Shown: one piece after another, positions 60,188 through 64,000 of the stretch | Position numbering within the stretch: position 1 is the stretch's first letter | Layout of the letters: the number at the start of each line of letters is the position of its first letter | Source: Euglena gracilis | Taxonomy: Eukaryota; Euglenida; Euglenophyceae; Euglenales | Direction of reading: 5' to 3' | Assembly (NCBI GenBank): GCA_039621445.1 | Contig: CP154955.1 | Span: 34,912,640 to 34,976,639 of the forward strand | Length of the DNA stretch: 64,000 nucleotides | Made by a program: the position numbers and the translations under genes | Notes under the pieces: generated by a model | What the model was told of the DNA's origin: nothing | The model's database searches: none | What the model saw: the letters and a program-made list of their open reading frames with translations, nothing else

Positions 60188-60455
60188 CCTCAAAGGTCCG
60201 CCGGACCCATTTCACACACTTCGGCTCCATTTGAGGTTCAGCGGAATCGACCGGGACGCAGCGGGAGTTGGTCCGATGGCTGGGCTGCCGCAAAGGCAAA
60301 GACGGATCACACAAATCCCTTTGCTCCATGGAGCATCTCCCACTGTGGAGATGCTGTGCAGCTTCTCCACTGTTTGTGTGGCTGTTTCCAAAGGATGGTT
60401 TCATTCTGTTCCTGTCTGTGTGAGCACCTGTACGCATGCCACATATCAATTTCAA
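60188..60455 (-). CDS. Tail-anchored protein, upstream exon (probable)
   Basis: The frame reads NRMKPSFGNSHTNSGEAAQH, then SMEQRDLCDPSLPLRQPSHR and EPQMEPKCVKWVRRTFE with G|GTGGTT as donor. Phase 1 fits the next exon exactly, but the implied intron is only 23 bases (60165-60187), nearly all C. A longer intron with another donor would be out of phase. The N-terminal limit is unknown; an ATG at 60455 is in frame. Confidence 0.5.
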
Positions 60456-60478
60456 CCGTTATTGTGACAATATTCCAT

Positions 60479-62107
60479 TAACAAGCTCGTGCCTGAGCTC
60501 AAGGAGACGAGGAAGAGCCAAGCGGCGTGCATCCATCCCTGATCATGTTTCTTTTGTGTCTCATAAAGGCAATCACAAACATGCACTAAATATGGATACA
60601 CAGTAGATAACGATAGATATATTCCAATTATTTCATGCCACTGGTGTGATAAATGAATTGAAACCCTTCCAATGCACCCCCCACAGGGTCAAAAACTACC
60701 TCGCCACCATTGGAAAAACAAAATTTGAAGGCAATTGGCAGGCAGCTGTGAACCTCTACCACCAAGGTTGATCCTCTTTCCAGAGGAGGCCTCCCCCTAT
60801 GTCAGCGTTGCGGTCATGTTCACTATCGGAACCAACAACACAATTTCAATCAAACGAACAGATAAAATGCGTCGTAGTTGCACCAAAACTCTTCTATTCA
60901 GGGAGGGCAGGGCTGAGGGGAAGGGAAGGTCTGGTGGGGGTGGTCGGTCCTGGTGGTCGGGCCCCCCCCCCCCCTCAACCAGGATGGGGAGGGTCGATCC
61001 CCCCACCCACCACCCATGGGGTTTCGGGGATTTCCTGTACAGCCCTGCCCCCCACCCACCACAGCACTGCGTAAAGAAAATTCCTTCGGTGCCGAAGGCA
61101 CCAAAGGGAAACTTGACCTAAAAATTGGCACTCCCAGAGACACAGGAAGGCCTGGGAGGGAGGGGGTCGGACCTAGGTCCCCCCATCCATCACCGCCATG
61201 CAGGATGCTAAGTGAGGGGGTCTGAAACAGGCTTCTGCTTAAAGATCAGGGGAGTCCACGAGCTTGCCATTTTTCAAGACGTATAAAAAAAGTCACCAGC
61301 TAGACCCCCCCCCGGGGTCCGGGGTCCCCCTGACTGGAAAAAAAGAAATTTCTCCGGCGCTGCGCGCCGAGGTGGAAATGCGACCTTCTGTGTCGGTCGT
61401 TTGGGTACCAAGTCGCCCCTCGATCGAAAGCTCTTTTTATCAGTGAACCAGCGATGGTCATGAAATCGATCCACTTTTCACATCACCCTTATTTGCTACT
61501 CCGGACAAGTCCTGATTTCCCTCTGCTGTGCTTCCGGAACCAATGCACTTTTCCTGGCTAATTTGTTCTCAAACATACCAAAAATTGCTAAAAACAGGCA
61601 TTTTTGGCAGGGTTCAGGGACCGAAAAAAATTTCCAGTGATCACAGGGGAAAAAGCTTTTGACTACCCGCCCCCCCCCTTGTCGTGCGACTGGGTTCCTG
61701 CAACCTGTGACCAGGGGGGGTGGTCGTGACGCCCCCATAACCTGCAACCTGCAACCGGGGGGTGGTCGTAAATGAGGGGGCAGTTGTAGGTAAGGTGGTG
61801 TTAAAATTTTCGCAACCTGCAACCTGTGACCGGGGGGGGTCGTAAATGAGGGGTGGTCGTACGACAAGGGGGGGGGCTGGGTGGGTAGCCCTGCTGGCGG
61901 ACCCCCCCAGGGGGAGGTCCATTAGAAATCCCACTAGCCAAAAAAATTGGACAAGCTGCTGTCAAGCCCCAAGCCCCCCCCCCGGGGGGTACTGCGAACA
62001 TGGATGATGTGATAAGAAAACACACAAGAGCAAACACACTGATTTCCAGAAAACATTTTTAAGCTTTTTTAACCTCCAGATCTTCGTGCATTTTTTGTTT
62101 CAAAGAG
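60479..62107. other. No supported gene
   Basis: Contains G/C runs (60961-60974, 61306-61314, 61668-61678), repeat R5 copy 2 and anonymous sequence. Confidence 0.45.
61660..61880. repeat. Dispersed repeat R5, copy 2
   Basis: CCTGCAACCTGTGACC(A/G)GGGGGG, CCTGCAACCTGCAACCGGGG and GGTCGTAAATGAGGGG modules recur. The block opens TTGTCGTGCGAC and ends GGTCGTACGACAAG, inverted ends. Confidence 0.65.
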
Positions 62108-62151
62108 GATTGACCAGGGGCAGGGAGATATTCCGGTCGGCCGAAAATTTT

Positions 62152-62225
62152 TTTCCGGTGTTTTATTCCGGTTTATTCCGGGTTATTCCGGTTTATTCCG
62201 GAATTTATTCCGGTTTATTCCGGTC
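62152..62225. repeat. TTATTCCGG subterminal array, left
   Basis: About six copies of (T)TTATTCCGG spaced by 9-13 bases. Confidence 0.9.
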
Positions 62226-62648
62226 AATTTCTGTCTGAATGGACTTGGGATTTTTCGAAGCACAATTGGGCGAGGCGCTCACCCGGGCTTCAGGAATAAA
62301 GATGCATTCCTTGGTTGCCCCACCCCACCAAGTGGTCACTTCGCACTTAGCAATGCAGGTCTGTGCACCACAGCAGACCCCGGCCTTTCCGGGACAAACA
62401 AGCCGATGAAAATTGGTGCTCGCGGCTTTCTCTTGAGGCGGGTCCTTGGCACCGCTGTCTGTTTTCTTCCCAAAAATTGTCCCACTGGGTGCCTTAGGCC
62501 CAATTGTGTCTCCCTCATTTTTGAAGCCTTGACTGTGTTCCCCAGATGGTGCTACACAGGCCAGGTGACTTTTGGCCCGTTTTGTTGCTTTTTTAGGCAC
62601 TGCAATCTGTTCGTGAAGGTTTGCCTGCTGCGGTGTCCGCTTCAACAC
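62205..62648 (-). CDS. Cys-rich ORF inside hAT-like element
   Basis: 147 codons starting MLKRTPQQANLHEQ. It is Lys/Ala/Gly-rich, with a Cys cluster C-x6-CC-x4-C-x3-C, then TTWWGGATKECIF. It lies wholly within the element and reads into the TTATTCCGG array. It could be zinc-binding, or a chance frame. No homology recognised. Confidence 0.3.
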   Translation of the reverse strand: MLKRTPQQANLHEQIAVPKKATKRAKSHLACVAPSGEHSQGFKNEGDTIGPKAPSGTIFGKKTDSGAKDPPQEKAASTNFHRLVCPGKAGVCCGAQTCIAKCEVTTWWGGATKECIFIPEARVSASPNCASKNPKSIQTEIDRNKPE

Positions 62649-62689
62649 AACAGCCTACTAATTCTGAATTTTTAAATTTGTATTTCTAT

Positions 62690-63145
62690 TACGCCGTGGC
62701 GCAATATAACTCGCGTTATTATTGCGCAAGTGCGTAATGATCCCCCATATTTAGAATTACAAAAAACATAGCGCCAAAGCGCAATGTTTTTCATTTTTGT
62801 AATGAAAAAATTTTGCGCCATGGCGCAACTGCGCAATGGAGTTCCCTCGTTTCATTACCCGGCGCTTTGGGGTTATGCACACTGGGCCCGGGGAGCCCTG
62901 TGCCCGTACAGTGTAGAGGTCCAAGTCGTTATGTTCGTCCCCAGGCCCTGGGGGTAGGGAGACACTAATTCGGACTGTCTCAGACCTCGGTGTTCGATAA
63001 CATAACTTTTTTTGCAAGATTGCGCGTTGGCGCAATTTTACACTTTCAAAGCTAAGTGCGAGTTAGGCTGGTGTTGCTGTTCACGTGTCCCGGCATTCAA
63101 ACCTGGGTTTTGAACCTTTTTCAAGCGCAGTTTTTTTTGCGCAAT
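62690..63145. repeat. GCGCAA/TTGCGC palindromic modules
   Basis: Words GCGCAATA, TTGCGCAAGTGCG, GCGCCAAAGCGC, GCGCCATGGCGC and TTGCGCAAT recur within the hAT-like element, many of them self-complementary. Related to the words at 500-1115. Confidence 0.6.
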
Positions 63146-63417
63146 GATGTCAAAACCTTAAGTGCGAGTTAGGCCGCCTGAGAGTGTTATTACCCCCTGA
63201 TTGAAAGATGCTTCACCTTGTTCAATGGGATCCCTGCCCCCAAAAAATCGGCGTTGACATCTGTGCTACGGTCTACGGTGCTACGGTAAAAATCGGTGCC
63301 GACTGTGCTACGCTTGCACTCTTTTGTTGCTCTTCTGATTTTGAAACCTGAAAATATATCAAACTTCACCTTCATTGCCTTTGTGCCTTGCAGAATTTCC
63401 AATCCATTGGCTGGCAC

Positions 63418-63490
63418 TTTTATTCCGGTTATTCCGGTTTATTCCGGTTTATTCCGGTTTTCGCTATTCCGGTTTATTCCGGTTTATTCT
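63418..63490. repeat. TTATTCCGG subterminal array, right
   Basis: About seven copies of TTATTCCGG (or CTATTCCGG). They are in the same orientation as the left array even though the terminal repeats are inverted. Confidence 0.9.
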
Positions 63491-63543
63491 GGACCGGAAT
63501 ATCTCCCTGCCCCTGGATTGACCCCCCTCCCCCCCAGACCAGG

Positions 63544-63605
63544 TTCAGACCAGGCTGCTGCTTAAAGGTTCGAAAGGACACAAAGAAGGAGCTCAAGAAA
63601 CGCCT
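63544..63605 (+). CDS. Candidate exon before the right edge, basic helix
   Basis: After CAGACCAG the frame reads KVRKDTKKELKKRL; the donor is CT|GTGAGG. The Lys-rich helix could be nucleic-acid-binding. Spliced to 63644 the frame continues KLIWCCPDNILKELLRGR. It begins 20 bp outside the hAT-like element. Confidence 0.4.
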
Positions 63606-63643
63606 GTGAGGATGGTTCCATCATTTCTGTGTGTGTTTTTCAG

Positions 63644-63783
63644 AAAACTCATTTGGTGTTGCCCTGACAACATACTCAAAGAATTGCTGCGTGGAAGATT
63701 GCTGTTATGCCGCTCCATCTGTGACAAAGGAGCAGGAAATCATGTTTTGGAAGTATTTTTGGGTTGTGTGTGGGTTGTATAAA
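63644..63783 (+). CDS. Candidate exon at right edge (two frames open)
   Basis: A strong acceptor (GTGTGTGTTTTTCAG) and donor (AAA|GTAAGC) bound 140 bp. One frame is NSFGVALTTYSKNCCVEDCC then YAAPSVTKEQEIMFWKYFWV. The other, which fits the donor of the preceding candidate exon, is KLIWCCPDNILKELLRGRLL but meets a stop just at the donor. The splice sites are convincing; the frame is not settled. Confidence 0.5.
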
Positions 63784-64000
63784 GTAAGCTCCTAAAGGCA
63801 GCTTTTAAGTCATAACATGCTGGCAATGATACACCATGATATAAATTGCAAGGTTAAATTCTTGAAGAAAACAACAGCAAGTAATTAATTGAAGAATTTA
63901 ATTAAAAACAAAAAAAACCATTCCAAGGGATTTCATATGCTTTTTTTAAAACGGTACTTTTTGTTTCTTTGTTGGCAGTGGTCCACTTTAGACTTCCGCA
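63784..64000. other. AT-rich intron-like end of window
   Basis: Follows a GTAAGC donor. I see nothing gene-like. Confidence 0.4.

Larger units (their letters stand above)
62115..63515. mobile_element. 1.4-kb hAT-like transposon
   Basis: The two ends are identical inverted repeats of 24 bp beginning CAGGGGCAGGGAGATATTCC. The direct repeat GATTGAC flanks both sides (62108-62114 and 63516-63522). A CAGGG terminus with a 7-8 bp duplication is typical of hAT elements (family rule: 8 bp; here 7 bp match). Both ends carry arrays of TTATTCCGG. Inside, a minus frame at 62205-62648 is Cys-rich (CPGKAGVCCGAQTCIAKCEV) but shows no transposase core, so the copy appears non-autonomous. Alternative: another superfamily with a 7-bp duplication. 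Confidence 0.75.

Overview
This is eukaryotic nuclear DNA. Split coding segments have matching GT...AG borders and codon phases, introns range from tens of bases to more than 4 kb, and fragments of four retrotransposon or transposon classes are nested in one another. Runs of 8 to 16 G or C occur every few hundred bases in non-coding sequence. I cannot name the species. The mix of a kinesin-3-type gene, chromodomain Ty3/gypsy, DIRS-type, LINE and hAT-like elements, short introns beside very long ones, and algal/protist-type LINE protein motifs suggests a large-genome unicellular eukaryote or alga. That is inference.

Layout. 1-12.8 kb: a plus-strand gene with a kinesin-3-type neck, coiled coils and a B-box-like Cys/His domain, five exons in phase, introns filled with repeats and a hAT-like remnant. 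13.1-13.4 kb: a 284-bp inverted-repeat element with a 5-bp target duplication and a TTAGGG-like core. 13.6-24.7 kb, minus strand: a Ty3/gypsy chromovirus (copy A: coiled-coil Gag, zinc-knuckle Gag, protease, part of the reverse transcriptase), with the RT cut by a second repeated unit ('MDAGG' unit) that encodes a Pro/Gln-rich Gag-like protein. 24.7-31.4 kb: two nested hairpins, a LINE 3' fragment, a plus-strand chromovirus Gag fragment (copy C), and a nearly complete DIRS-type element inserted into it (inverted terminal repeats, internal complementary region, RT-RNase H, tyrosine recombinase), followed by a chromovirus integrase scrap.

31-38 kb is mostly repeats with several probable minus-strand exons. 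38.4-44.0 kb: a LINE N-terminal fragment, then a rearranged retroelement cluster: an inverted piece of the MDAGG unit carrying an unrecognised aromatic-rich ORF, the rest of the unit on the minus strand, and copy B of the chromovirus (integrase-chromodomain joined by deletion to the protease-side spacer). Copy B abuts or interrupts a four-exon minus-strand gene (44.0-45.0 kb) with an acidic N-terminus and a LOTUS-like winged-helix candidate.

45-64 kb is host-like: a plus-strand exon at 47.3 kb, G/C-run foldback repeats, a minus-strand coiled-coil gene whose candidate exons lie between 57.5 and 52.1 kb, a minus-strand gene ending in a tail-anchor membrane segment (60.5-59.9 kb), tRNA-like SINE heads, a 1.4-kb hAT-like element with identical inverted ends, and a plus-strand exon pair at the right edge.

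The most unusual signal is in the coding DNA of the chromovirus and MDAGG units. It is packed with short perfect hairpins (arms of 4 to 10 bp, loops of 2 to 5 bases), often followed by TTGTA on the plus strand, that is, preceded by TACAA on the coding strand. A second is a 'PP' domain between protease and RT of the chromovirus that resembles the C-terminal NPPW domain of the DIRS element in the same window.
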